Source of the DNA: an uncultured Lachnospiraceae bacterium
GTDB lineage: Bacteria > Bacillota > Clostridia > Lachnospirales > Lachnospiraceae
Direction: 5' to 3'
Length of the DNA: 26,367 nucleotides
Assembly (NCBI GenBank): GCA_910579225.1
Contig: CAJTTI010000036.1
Location: 1 to 26,367, forward strand
How positions within the stretch are numbered: position 1 is the stretch's first letter; the number at the start of each line of letters is the position of its first letter. Below the pieces are notes generated by a model. The model ran no database searches. It saw only the letters and a program-made list of their open reading frames with translations, and was not told the origin of the DNA. Made by a program: the position numbers and the translations under genes. Of this stretch, positions 1-7,739 are shown in pieces.

Positions 1-29
1 AAATTTGCCCAAAAATTTTCTGTGAAATC

Positions 30-57
30 TTGCATATTCCAGAAAAAGTGCTATAAT
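30..57 (+). promoter_or_regulatory. Promoter of the riboswitch-folT transcript
   Basis: The -35 TTGCAT (30-35) and -10 TATAAT (52-57) are 16 bases apart, and a TG one base before the -10 makes it an extended -10. Transcription would begin near 64, just before the riboswitch aptamer. The call rests on consensus match and position only. Confidence 0.8.
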
Positions 58-73
58 AGAGGCAAGTAAATAA

Positions 74-174
74 TAGCGAAGTAGAATCTTACGCGTCAAG
101 TGTCCGTGGATGGGGAGTTGTCACGGAACGAAAAGCCTGTATGGCTTACGATGTTTGATTCGCACCCGTTGCTA
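74..174 (+). promoter_or_regulatory. Tetrahydrofolate (THF) riboswitch aptamer
   Basis: The sequence follows the THF-I riboswitch closely. The closing P1 helix pairs TAGCGAA (74-80) with TTGCTA (169-174). The next helix pairs AATC with GATT. Conserved blocks GCGTCAAGTG, GGATGGGGAGTTGTC and GCACCCG lie between them in the expected order, and a CCGTG/CACGG helix forms the P3 arm. This aptamer class binds reduced folates and usually represses folate transport genes at translation. It lies directly upstream of a FolT-type folate transporter gene, which supports the call. Confidence 0.9.
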
Positions 175-232
175 CATATGAGTACATCTCAGATGTGGTG
201 CCTGAAAGATATTATTTATGTTTTGTAACCTT

Positions 233-335
233 CTTATTAGACGGACGCCGTTTTAATAAGGTATCATTTCAGTGGAGGATTTATCCTCGTCACAGGAAGG
301 ATTTTCCTCCCGACCCTGCATTTCATCTATGGAGG
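233..335 (+). promoter_or_regulatory. Likely expression platform of the THF riboswitch
   Basis: Several helices lie between the aptamer and folT. CTTATTAG-ACGG (233-244) pairs with CCGT-TTTAATAAG (248-260). GTG-GAGGAT (272-280) pairs with ATCCTC and CAC (283-293). AGGAA (294-298) pairs with TTCCT (304-308). CCTCC at 306-310 is also complementary to the folT ribosome binding site GGAGG at 331-335. The last two pairings exclude each other, which suggests switching by hiding the ribosome binding site. No terminator with a T-run is seen here. The switching mechanism is inferred. Confidence 0.5.
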
Positions 336-345
336 TGTATTTTTT

Positions 346-900
346 ATGCATATTTCAAAAGAAGCTCTGGATTTCAGAGGACAACTTGACAACTTGCGCA
401 AAGTGCCGAACCTTTGTATGTGCGGTTTGCTGATTGCTCTGTATGTGGTTCTCTCCCTTTGCAACATCGTTCTTTCCGACACACTGGAGATCCGTATCGG
501 ATTCCTCGCTTTTATTGCTGCCGGCATGATGGGCGGCCCTGTCATGGGCTTTACTGTCGGATTTTTAGGCGATGTGCTGAATTGCCTGGTACGGGGTTTT
601 GCTTATTTTCCGGGCTTTTCCCTGAGCTATGGTCTGGTGGGCGCACTTTGCGGATTTGTACTGTATAAGTCCCGTGTCACCAAATTCCGCGCTGTTGCCT
701 GTGCATTCGTGGAATACCTCATCAGTATCACTTTGACTTCTACCTGGCTGTACCTGATGTACGGAACGCCGCTCCAGGTGCTTCTCACCAGCAGACTGAT
801 CAAATGTACACTGAATTTCTTCGTAAACATCGTGATCGTCTATGTATTTTTGGAGGCCTTTCAGCGAATCCTCCGTGCAGCGCTGCCTGCCCAAAGATAA
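346..900 (+). CDS. folT: ECF transporter substrate-binding (S) component, folate type (FolT)
   Basis: This 184-residue membrane protein has about five to six hydrophobic segments starting near residue 24. It matches the ECF S-component folate family in length and pattern, including the glycine-rich AAGMMGGPVMGFTVGFLGDV stretch typical of FolT. S components bind the vitamin and share an energising module (EcfA, EcfA', EcfT) encoded elsewhere; none is in this window. The start ATG has GGAGG at 331-335. The THF riboswitch upstream independently supports folate as substrate. The gene is transcribed alone and ends at a terminator (926-956). Confidence 0.9.
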   Translation: MHISKEALDFRGQLDNLRKVPNLCMCGLLIALYVVLSLCNIVLSDTLEIRIGFLAFIAAGMMGGPVMGFTVGFLGDVLNCLVRGFAYFPGFSLSYGLVGALCGFVLYKSRVTKFRAVACAFVEYLISITLTSTWLYLMYGTPLQVLLTSRLIKCTLNFFVNIVIVYVFLEAFQRILRAALPAQR

Positions 901-925
901 CTTATCTCTTAAAACTCCCGAATAC

Positions 926-956
926 AAGGGACGCCGGAACACCCGTCGTCCCTTTT
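926..956 (+). terminator. Intrinsic terminator after folT
   Basis: AAGGGACG (926-933) pairs with CGTCCCTT (947-954), and the descending arm runs into a T-run (953-958). It ends the riboswitch-folT transcript and separates it from the next promoter. Confidence 0.85.
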
Positions 957-970
957 TTGGCTCCTGCTGC

Positions 971-999
971 TTGCATCTTCCTGCTCCATCCTCTATAAT
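971..999 (+). promoter_or_regulatory. Promoter of the DUF885 lipoprotein gene
   Basis: TTGCAT (971-976) and TATAAT (994-999) are separated by exactly 17 bases. Transcription would start near 1006, leaving a leader of about 90 bases. Confidence 0.7.
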
Positions 1000-1094
1000 A
1001 AAAGCAATACAGTCTCGCTGAATATTTCCCCTAGTTCTTTTCTTCAGAAAAATGCAGCAGAATATGAAACATATAAACTATGGAGGTATCATTC

Positions 1095-2927
1095 ATGTAT
1101 AATAAAAAAACATTTCTCAGGCAGTTTTCTCTTCTGCTGCTGTCTGCTTCCCTATTTCTCGGAGGATGTACACAAAGCGCCAAGACACCGGAATCTAAGG
1201 CGGAGAGTACCCATCCTTCCGAACCTTCAGCCCTTTCCAGCCAGGAGCAGTTTGAACAGCTCATCCAGGATCTGTTCTACGATTCGGTCAACAGCTCCGG
1301 GCTGACCATGCACTCCATGCTGTCCGACCCGAAAGCCTACGGTATCACTGACTTTCCTGATACGTTGGGCAACTACAGTTTACAGGAGATCAAAAACAAC
1401 TATGCAGAACTGGACAAAGAATATGAAGAACTCCTGTCCATAGACCGGGATACACTGTCCTCCGAACTTCAAATCGACTATGACATTTTAAAAGAGTATA
1501 TGGAGACAGAAAAGGAAGGGGAACCGTTCTGTCTCTACAATTATCCTCTGTCCTCCGTCAGCGGCATGCAGGTGGAACTTCCTATTCTTCTGGCAGAGTA
1601 TACGTTCCGGAATCCGGAAGATGTGGATCATTACCTGGAACTGCTTGCCGACATGGATGAATGCTGTGCGCAGCTTCTGGAATATCTGCGGGCTCAAGAA
1701 GAAGCCGGCATCTATCTGTCCGATTACACCATTGACGGGATTCTGGATTCCTGCCAGGTTTATCTTGATAAACCTGAAAACGGTATCATGGCAGAGACGT
1801 TTCAGGCCCGCCTGGACAGCCTTACAGACCTTACGGAAGAAGAGCGCACTTCTTATCTGGCAGAAAATGAGGAGATCCTGAAGCACGATTTTACCGACGC
1901 CTATATGCTTCTGACAGACGGTCTGAGAGAATTAAAAGGACACATGGAACTCCCGGTGGGAACTTCCGCACTTCCCGACGGCCGAAAGTATTATGAATAT
2001 CTGCTTAAGTCTTCCACTTTCACATCCTACCAGAATCCAAAATCTCTCCGGGATGCGATTGCTCAAAAAATGCAGTCAGAACTGGACCGCGTCTATGAAC
2101 TGCTGTCCGAACATCCGGAGCTTGCACGTGATCTCTATACATTCCAGCCTTTTATCCAGGACCCGGCAGAAGCACTGGAAGATCTGCAGAAAAAGCTTCT
2201 GAGTGATTTCCCCGAGATGCCTGCGTGTTCTTATGAAATCCGTATGCTCCCGGAAGCACTGGAAGAGTTCTCAAGCCCTGCTTTCTATCTGACACCACCC
2301 ATTGACACACAGGATGAGAATTTCATCTATATCAACCGCTCCTCCTCCGCTGCACAGAATGATATCTATACGGTCATGGCACATGAAGGTTATCCAGGCC
2401 ATCTGTATCAATGCAATTATTTCAACTGGAAGAACGACAGCCTCCTGCGCTCACTGATGAGTTTTTCCTGTTATGTAGAGGGATGGGCAACCTATGTCCA
2501 GTATCTTGCATACCGGTGGGACGATCAAATTACCCCGGAGCTGGCTGAGCTGCTGGCCATCAATGAATCCATCTATCTGGCCCTCTATGCTCTGGTGGAT
2601 TATCAGGTCAACTATGAAGGCATGACACCTGAAGAACTGCAACAGTTCATGAAGGAAGCTCTTTCCATTGACAGTCCCGGAGCTGCCAGACATCTCTATC
2701 AGATTGTCTGCGAAGATCCGGCAAATTATATGAAATATTATGTGGGATATCTGGAGATTACCGAGATGCGTGAAGAGGCTGAAAAGCAGCTCCGGGACAG
2801 GTTCAATCTAAAAGATTTCCATACCTTTCTTCTAGATTTCGGCCCTGCGCCTTTTGCGCTCATCAGAGAACATTTTGGAGACTGGCTTACCATACAGGAA
2901 ACCAGCCTCTCATCCGGAGCCTCCTAA
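1095..2927 (+). CDS. DUF885 family lipoprotein, putative metallopeptidase
   Basis: This 610-residue protein begins with a lipoprotein signal peptide: basic residues, then a hydrophobic run, then the lipobox LGGC with the lipidated cysteine at residue 25. It should be anchored outside the membrane. The DUF885 region carries HEGYPGH at residues 430-436, a gluzincin-like zinc motif, and further on CYVEGWATY, whose glutamate is a candidate third ligand. Family members are thought to be peptidases, but the substrate is unknown. I start at 1095 rather than the in-frame ATG at 1080, because GGAGG (1082-1086) is correctly spaced only for 1095. The stop lies inside a terminator hairpin and overlaps the convergent ddh gene by four bases. 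Confidence 0.87.
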   Translation: MYNKKTFLRQFSLLLLSASLFLGGCTQSAKTPESKAESTHPSEPSALSSQEQFEQLIQDLFYDSVNSSGLTMHSMLSDPKAYGITDFPDTLGNYSLQEIKNNYAELDKEYEELLSIDRDTLSSELQIDYDILKEYMETEKEGEPFCLYNYPLSSVSGMQVELPILLAEYTFRNPEDVDHYLELLADMDECCAQLLEYLRAQEEAGIYLSDYTIDGILDSCQVYLDKPENGIMAETFQARLDSLTDLTEEERTSYLAENEEILKHDFTDAYMLLTDGLRELKGHMELPVGTSALPDGRKYYEYLLKSSTFTSYQNPKSLRDAIAQKMQSELDRVYELLSEHPELARDLYTFQPFIQDPAEALEDLQKKLLSDFPEMPACSYEIRMLPEALEEFSSPAFYLTPPIDTQDENFIYINRSSSAAQNDIYTVMAHEGYPGHLYQCNYFNWKNDSLLRSLMSFSCYVEGWATYVQYLAYRWDDQITPELAELLAINESIYLALYALVDYQVNYEGMTPEELQQFMKEALSIDSPGAARHLYQIVCEDPANYMKYYVGYLEITEMREEAEKQLRDRFNLKDFHTFLLDFGPAPFALIREHFGDWLTIQETSLSSGAS

Positions 2928-2944
2928 AGCATGGAGGCTCTTAA
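2917..2944 (+). terminator. Terminator hairpin spanning two convergent gene ends
   Basis: GAGCCTCC (2917-2924) pairs perfectly with GGAGGCTC (2933-2940), with an 8-base loop holding the TAA stop of the DUF885 gene. A short T-rich tract follows on the plus strand. The right arm encodes the last residues of ddh on the opposite strand. The T-tract is weak, so efficiency is uncertain. Confidence 0.6.
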
Positions 2945-3910
2945 TTCTTCTCCGCTTCTGGCACTTAAATATGCCGGCGCAATATCAAATACGGTCTTGC
3001 ATCCAAATTGCCCTTCTGCTGCCAGCCGGTATGCTGCCCGGGCATATGCAACAATTACACTGGAGGTAAACTCCGGATTGGAATCCAGTTTCAGACGATA
3101 TTCAATCAGATGCCTATGTTCTCTCTCCCAGCCTGTAACTCCACTTCGAAGCACAAAACCGCCGTGGGGAATCCCGCTGTGCTCTCTCTTCAGCTCTTCC
3201 TCACTGATAAAATGTACAGTTGTATCATAATCTGCAAAATAATTGGGCATAGATTTAATCTCCTGCTCCACTTTCTCTGCATCCGCTCCTTCTTCCAGAA
3301 CCACATAACATTCTCTCGTATGTTTCTGACGAGTGGTCAGTTCCGGATTTTCTCCATTCCTGACTGCCTCCAGCGCAGTCTCCACCGGAATCGTATATTG
3401 TTTGCCGTCTTTCACCCCTTCAACTCGGCGAATCGCATCAGAGTGCCCCTGACTCACACCTTTTCCCCAGAAAGTATAATCCTTGCCTTCCGGCAGAATT
3501 GCATTGGCATACATACGATTCAGGGAAAACATACCCGGATCCCAGCCTACAGAAATAATCGCCGTCTTTCCTGCTTTTTTTGCAGCTTCATTCACGGCTG
3601 CATAATGTTCCGGTATCCTTGCATGGGTATCAAAACTGTCCACCACATGAAACCACTGCGCATATTTCGGCGTCTGGACAGGCAGATCCGTTGCGCTGCC
3701 TCCGCACAGAATCAGCACATCAATCCTGTCCTTCCACTGCTCTGCCTCACTGACGTTCAATACCTCTGCAGTATCTGTCAGAAGTTTTACCTCTTTTGGA
3801 TCTCTTCTGGTAAACACAGCCACAAGTTCCATATCCAGATTCTGACGGATTGCACATTCCACTCCCCGTCCCAGATTACCATAACCCAATATTCCGATTC
3901 TGATACTCAT
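2924..3910 (-). CDS. ddh: meso-diaminopimelate D-dehydrogenase
   Basis: The 328-residue protein catalyses NADPH-dependent reductive amination of tetrahydrodipicolinate directly to meso-DAP, the one-step route to lysine and peptidoglycan precursors. It opens with a Rossmann motif GYGNLG (residues 9-14). It carries the conserved Ddh blocks CGGSATDLP, VGWDPGMFSLNR, FWGKGVSQGHSDA and PHGGFV, and it resembles the Corynebacterium glutamicum enzyme along its full length as I recall that sequence. It lies 40 bases downstream of the fliB-like gene and is probably cotranscribed. The 3' end is embedded in the hairpin shared with the DUF885 gene. Identification is strong. Confidence 0.95.
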   Translation of the reverse strand: MSIRIGILGYGNLGRGVECAIRQNLDMELVAVFTRRDPKEVKLLTDTAEVLNVSEAEQWKDRIDVLILCGGSATDLPVQTPKYAQWFHVVDSFDTHARIPEHYAAVNEAAKKAGKTAIISVGWDPGMFSLNRMYANAILPEGKDYTFWGKGVSQGHSDAIRRVEGVKDGKQYTIPVETALEAVRNGENPELTTRQKHTRECYVVLEEGADAEKVEQEIKSMPNYFADYDTTVHFISEEELKREHSGIPHGGFVLRSGVTGWEREHRHLIEYRLKLDSNPEFTSSVIVAYARAAYRLAAEGQFGCKTVFDIAPAYLSARSGEELRASML

Positions 3911-3950
3911 AATTTCTCTATCCTTTCTGCTCTTTTCTTTTCCTGTTATG

Positions 3951-5102
3951 TCAGCCCAAAATCCCCATGAGGAATTTATCCAGGCAAAATGTCTCGTCTT
4001 CCGCCGCCATACACTCCAGCGCTTCCATATTCAGATCCGAATGCTCTGTCTCCCGGGCATAGCGATGAACCAGTTGTATCTGATCGTCAAATGACAATTG
4101 TTTCCCCTGCGCTAACCATGCCGCAACATCCAGTTCCTGGATCATTCGTGTATTCATTACCGCAAGCTTTACCTTGCTGAACAGATCCCCATCGTAGACC
4201 GCGCCGCACAGATAACAGAATACATAATACATTAAAAGCTGTTCATATTCAAACATACGTTCTTTATAATATTCTGCAAATTCCTTCTGCGCCTCCTCAT
4301 AAGCTTCCTGAGACAGATCACGGTATAATACCTGCTCCTGTTGTTTTAAATATTCTCTCCAGCGGGGCCGGAGTATTTCCAGGCGATACAGCTTCTGCCA
4401 CATCTTAAAACACTGTACCCGGCTTTTAACTCCATGTCCTTGGTAGGGAACGAATTTGCGCTCTGCTGTCTTCCTGAAAGCGGGATTCTGATACCTCTTC
4501 AGTAAATCGTCAACCGCATAGAGCTGTTCTCTGTCAATCCGCTTCTGAAGGTCATGTGCCGTCGTCAAGAGCAGCGCCATACGGAACGGAACCGTCAATT
4601 CGCGATTCTGAATCACCTGATAGAAATAATCTCTGATCTCATTTAGTTTGGTAAACAGGAAAAAGTCAAACTGCTCATACTCTTCCTCCGGCGTCTCCCG
4701 ATATTCATTCAGAAACACCAGCTTTTTCTCCTGCCCCAACACCAGCCTTGCAGCCGCCGGACAGGACAGAGACAAAGAAATTTCCCGAAGATTTTCGTAT
4801 TCTTCATAATGCCTTGGATATCGGGTACAGGTCTTACAGAGCATCTCCTCACCCGCCTCCGTGTAAATATCGCAGAGGTTTTCCTCATTTAAAAATGCAC
4901 ACCGCCCATTGTACTGTTCAAATGCGCCTCTTTCCCAGTCAATGGAATTCTTCAGCCGGTTGCCAAAAAAGCCCGGATACTTTTTATATTTTTTCAAAGA
5001 TACCGGGTCAATCATAATGTTCCATCCCACACAACAGGTATCACTGCAGGCTGAAGCATCACACTGAAAGTCATACAAATATTCCGGATATGTGTACTCC
5101 AC
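3951..5102 (-). CDS. fliB: FliB-type lysine N-methylase family protein
   Basis: This 383-residue protein matches the flagellin lysine-N-methylase (FliB) family. The N-terminal third is rich in ordered cysteines: C14, C19, C23 and C24, then C68, C77, C89, C92 (CKTCTRYPR) and C114. Salmonella FliB has been reported to use an iron-sulfur cluster for methyl transfer, and these cysteines would be the ligands. The start is GTG, with GGAG nine bases upstream. No flagellin gene is nearby, and FliB-like proteins also occur in non-motile Clostridia, so the substrate is open. It sits between map and ddh in a minus-strand run with short gaps. Confidence 0.85.
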   Translation of the reverse strand: MEYTYPEYLYDFQCDASACSDTCCVGWNIMIDPVSLKKYKKYPGFFGNRLKNSIDWERGAFEQYNGRCAFLNEENLCDIYTEAGEEMLCKTCTRYPRHYEEYENLREISLSLSCPAAARLVLGQEKKLVFLNEYRETPEEEYEQFDFFLFTKLNEIRDYFYQVIQNRELTVPFRMALLLTTAHDLQKRIDREQLYAVDDLLKRYQNPAFRKTAERKFVPYQGHGVKSRVQCFKMWQKLYRLEILRPRWREYLKQQEQVLYRDLSQEAYEEAQKEFAEYYKERMFEYEQLLMYYVFCYLCGAVYDGDLFSKVKLAVMNTRMIQELDVAAWLAQGKQLSFDDQIQLVHRYARETEHSDLNMEALECMAAEDETFCLDKFLMGILG

Positions 5103-5134
5103 TTTCCTGTTCTCCTTTCCGTATTATCAGTCTT

Positions 5135-5920
5135 CTACCAGGACATAATCTCATATCCGTACTCTGTGACAGCCACCGTTACTTCCCACTGAGCTGACGG
5201 CATCCCGTCCTCTGTATACACCGTCCAGCCATTCCCGTCATCCACATAAAAACCCGGTGATCCCATATTGACCATAGGTTCAATCGTAAACACCATACCA
5301 GGAACCATCAGTTCCCCGCTTCCTTTTGGTGCCACATAGCTGACCCATGGATCTTCATGAAATTCCAGTCCTACTCCATGTCCACCGATATCCTCAACGA
5401 CCGTATAACCTCTGCTTTGTACAAACATATGAACCGCATGCCCCATATCTCCCAGACGTTTCAAGGGCTTCACTTCCATAAGTCCCACGCTGACTGCTTC
5501 TTTTGCCGTCTGCACCAGCCGTCTTTTATCCGCGCTGACTTCTCCGATACAAAATGTCCTCGAAGCGTCAGAATAATATCCCTGATAGATCGTGGACACA
5601 TCCACATTGATGATATCTCCTTCCTTCAGTATAATTTTCTCATCCGGAATCCCATGACAGACCACGTTGTTTGGCGAAGTACACACGCTTTTGGGAAATC
5701 CCTCAAAATTCAGAGGTGCAGGAACTGCCCCCCGGCTGCTCGTCAGATCATACACCCACCGGTCGATCTCAGCCGTGGAAATCCCGGCGCCAATATGCTG
5801 CTCCACATAATCCAGCACCTCCGTATTGATCTTTCCGCTCTCCCGAATCCCGTCCAGTTGATGCGGACTCTTCACCAGCACATTCCCTACTTTTATCAGT
5901 CTCTTTTTTCTATGCCTCAT
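5135..5920 (-). CDS. map: Methionine aminopeptidase, type I
   Basis: The 261-residue enzyme removes the initiator methionine from new proteins in the cytoplasm. All five metal ligands of the pita-bread fold are visible: D107, D118, H181, E214 (in IEPM) and E246 (in QWEVTV). H89 in the CHG motif is the conserved substrate-side histidine. Length fits type I enzymes. GAGGAG lies 11 bases before the ATG. It does not sit in a ribosomal protein cluster, the usual place for the main map copy, so it may be a second copy. The fliB-like gene follows after 32 bases. Confidence 0.94.
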   Translation of the reverse strand: MRHRKKRLIKVGNVLVKSPHQLDGIRESGKINTEVLDYVEQHIGAGISTAEIDRWVYDLTSSRGAVPAPLNFEGFPKSVCTSPNNVVCHGIPDEKIILKEGDIINVDVSTIYQGYYSDASRTFCIGEVSADKRRLVQTAKEAVSVGLMEVKPLKRLGDMGHAVHMFVQSRGYTVVEDIGGHGVGLEFHEDPWVSYVAPKGSGELMVPGMVFTIEPMVNMGSPGFYVDDGNGWTVYTEDGMPSAQWEVTVAVTEYGYEIMSW

Positions 5921-5990
5921 ATTGACGTAAGCTCCTCATTCTTCTCGCTGACACTCTCACCCCGCTCAGTGCGGTATCATGTCTGACGAC

Positions 5991-6019
5991 ATTATATCAT
6001 AAAATTTCCGGGAAGAACA
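5991..6019 (-). promoter_or_regulatory. Probable promoter for map
   Basis: On the minus strand, TGATATAAT (5991-5999) gives a perfect -10 with an extended TG. The -35 position (6014-6019) matches poorly. The leader would be about 65 bases and contains a small CCGC/GCGG hairpin. This promoter would give map, fliB and ddh a start independent of the upstream genes. Confidence 0.5.
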
Positions 6020-6028
6020 CGCCCATTT

Positions 6029-6565
6029 TTATGATGCGGACAACCGCGTCACTTTTCTTGCAAATACAGTCCCTATGGAATCTCTGTAAAGTCCGTGGTA
6101 CTCCTCATATGTCAAAGGCTTCCCATCCGTCAATACTTCCATAGGAACCCGGAACACACAGACTCTAAGTTCTGTCTCCTGCATCCCATTTCGCAGGTAG
6201 AACCGCTTTCTTCTGAGCCGCTCTTCCTGATTGGGGGCAGCCTCATCCGGAAGTTCAATTTCCAGAATCAGCCTCCGGTCCTGATACCTCTCTTTCAAAA
6301 GCCTTAAAGCATCTGAACCATAATTCTGCCCGCGGAATTTACGGTGAATGGCAAAATAGTCCAGAAGCACCATATCCTTATGCAGTACGGTAATCGCCAG
6401 TCCTACCAATTGATTTTTTTCTCTGATTACCAGAAGTTCCATAATCCCTTGCGCAGCTTTCTGCTTCATGATTCCAAAAGGCTTACGCTCCGACCGGGGA
6501 AATGCCTCCAGATAGGTCCTCTTCATCCATCGCAATTCTTTATTGGAAGCTTTACAAATCTCCAT
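6029..6565 (-). CDS. GNAT family N-acetyltransferase
   Basis: The protein is 178 residues long and has the GNAT fold pattern: an N-terminal strand-helix (MEICKASNKELRWM), a central LVGLAITVLHKDMVLLDYFAIH pair of strands (here split by the usual bulge), then the acetyl-CoA loop in RGQNYGSDALR, close to the R/QxxGxG/A signature. The acceptor cannot be deduced. I choose the ATG at 6565 because GGGAGGG lies just upstream; a longer in-frame start at 6607 would overlap hflX and lacks a ribosome binding site. The gene begins 34 bases after hflX ends and is probably in the same transcript. Confidence 0.8.
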   Translation of the reverse strand: MEICKASNKELRWMKRTYLEAFPRSERKPFGIMKQKAAQGIMELLVIREKNQLVGLAITVLHKDMVLLDYFAIHRKFRGQNYGSDALRLLKERYQDRRLILEIELPDEAAPNQEERLRRKRFYLRNGMQETELRVCVFRVPMEVLTDGKPLTYEEYHGLYRDSIGTVFARKVTRLSAS

Positions 6566-6599
6566 CTTTCCTACCCTCCCTCTTTTCTTTCGTACATTT

Positions 6600-7739
6600 T
6601 CAAACACACTTCAAAATCATATCCACAAGCTCCGGTATCCCGGCTCCGGTCTTTGCCGACATATAGAACCGTCGGTCCCGCACAGCCGGAAGTTGCTCCG
6701 GATCCATGCAGCGGTCCGCTTTGTTATATATATAAAGAACTGGTATATCTCCGGCTCCCAGTTCTTTCAATGTCTCTTCCGTCACTTCTCTTTGTTTTCT
6801 CCAGGATTCATCTGAATAGTCCAGCACGTGCAGAAGAAGGTCGGACTCCTTTACCTCTTCCAGGGTGGATCGGAACGCCTTAACCAGGCCTGCCGGAAGC
6901 TGATGGATAAATCCAACTGTATCAGACAGAAGAAAAGCGTCCTGCGCACTGACACAGATTCTGCGTACTGTTGTGTCCAGTGTGGCAAACAGCATATCCT
7001 TTTCCAACACCTTCCTGGAATCATCCCTGGTATATCTCTCCAGTATTCTGTTCATCAAAGTAGATTTACCGGCGTTCGTATACCCCACCAGGGCAACCCG
7101 GGGAAGGCTCCCCTCCTGCCGCTTCTTCCGCTGTGTCTGCCGCTCCCTGGCTATTTTTTCCAGCTCTTTTCGAAGCTCTGACAATCTCTTTTCAATACGT
7201 CGCCGATCCAGTTCCAACTTCTTCTCACCTGCTCCCTTATTGGCAAAGCCGCTTCCTCCGCCCTGACGGCTGAGCGCTTTGTGCATCCCGGTCAGACGGG
7301 GCAGGACATACTGGAGCCTGGCCGATTCCACCTGAAGTTTCGCCTCTCTGGTCCTGGCCCGTACTGCGAAAATCTCCAGAATCAGGGTCGTCCGATCCAG
7401 AATCGGATAATCCAGGAGACTCTGCAGATTCCGAAGCTGCGTAGGTGTCAAAGAACGGTCAAAAATCAGTACATCAACCTCTTCCCCCTCCAGGTACTCT
7501 TTCACCTCCAGAAGCTTTCCCTTTCCCATATAAAGCGCCTGATGTATCTTCGGCAGGTTCTGTACCACCTGACCTGCAGCCGTCATACCGCATGCCTCTG
7601 CCAGACTTTTAAGTTCCTGCATGGAACGCGCAAAGTCTTCTCCGTCGTGGAGATCCACTCCAATTAACAAAGCCCGCTCTTTCTTTTCTGTCTCCCTTTG
7701 CTGCCGCTCTCTCATATTATATTCCCTGTCCGTCTTCAC
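6600..7739 (-). CDS. hflX: Ribosome-associated GTPase HflX
   Basis: This 379-residue GTPase splits stalled or heat-damaged 70S ribosomes in characterised bacteria. The N-terminal HflX domain (about 20-210) includes LTPTQLRNL, the conserved LQVESARLQYVLPRL stretch and the glycine-rich RQGGGSGFANKGAGEKKLELDRR (here abbreviated by its ends, 158-180), followed by a coiled region. The G domain shows G1 GYTNAGKST (219-227), G3 DTVGF (273-277), G4 NKAD (339-342) and G5 SAK (361-363). The first start is a GTG overlapping the DUF362 gene by 23 bases, with GGGAGAG upstream. An ATG at 7715 with AGGGA seven bases before it is a good alternative. The overlap suggests translational coupling. Confidence 0.94.
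   Translation of the reverse strand: MKTDREYNMRERQQRETEKKERALLIGVDLHDGEDFARSMQELKSLAEACGMTAAGQVVQNLPKIHQALYMGKGKLLEVKEYLEGEEVDVLIFDRSLTPTQLRNLQSLLDYPILDRTTLILEIFAVRARTREAKLQVESARLQYVLPRLTGMHKALSRQGGGSGFANKGAGEKKLELDRRRIEKRLSELRKELEKIARERQTQRKKRQEGSLPRVALVGYTNAGKSTLMNRILERYTRDDSRKVLEKDMLFATLDTTVRRICVSAQDAFLLSDTVGFIHQLPAGLVKAFRSTLEEVKESDLLLHVLDYSDESWRKQREVTEETLKELGAGDIPVLYIYNKADRCMDPEQLPAVRDRRFYMSAKTGAGIPELVDMILKCV

Noticed and set aside
3008..3970. A 320-codon frame on the plus strand opposite ddh
   Set aside because: It is antisense to a confidently identified gene and has a basic, cysteine-rich composition typical of shadow frames. No ribosome binding site is present.
6566..6607. N-terminal extension of the acetyltransferase gene
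   Set aside because: It would overlap hflX and contain the ribosome binding site that serves the ATG at 6565.
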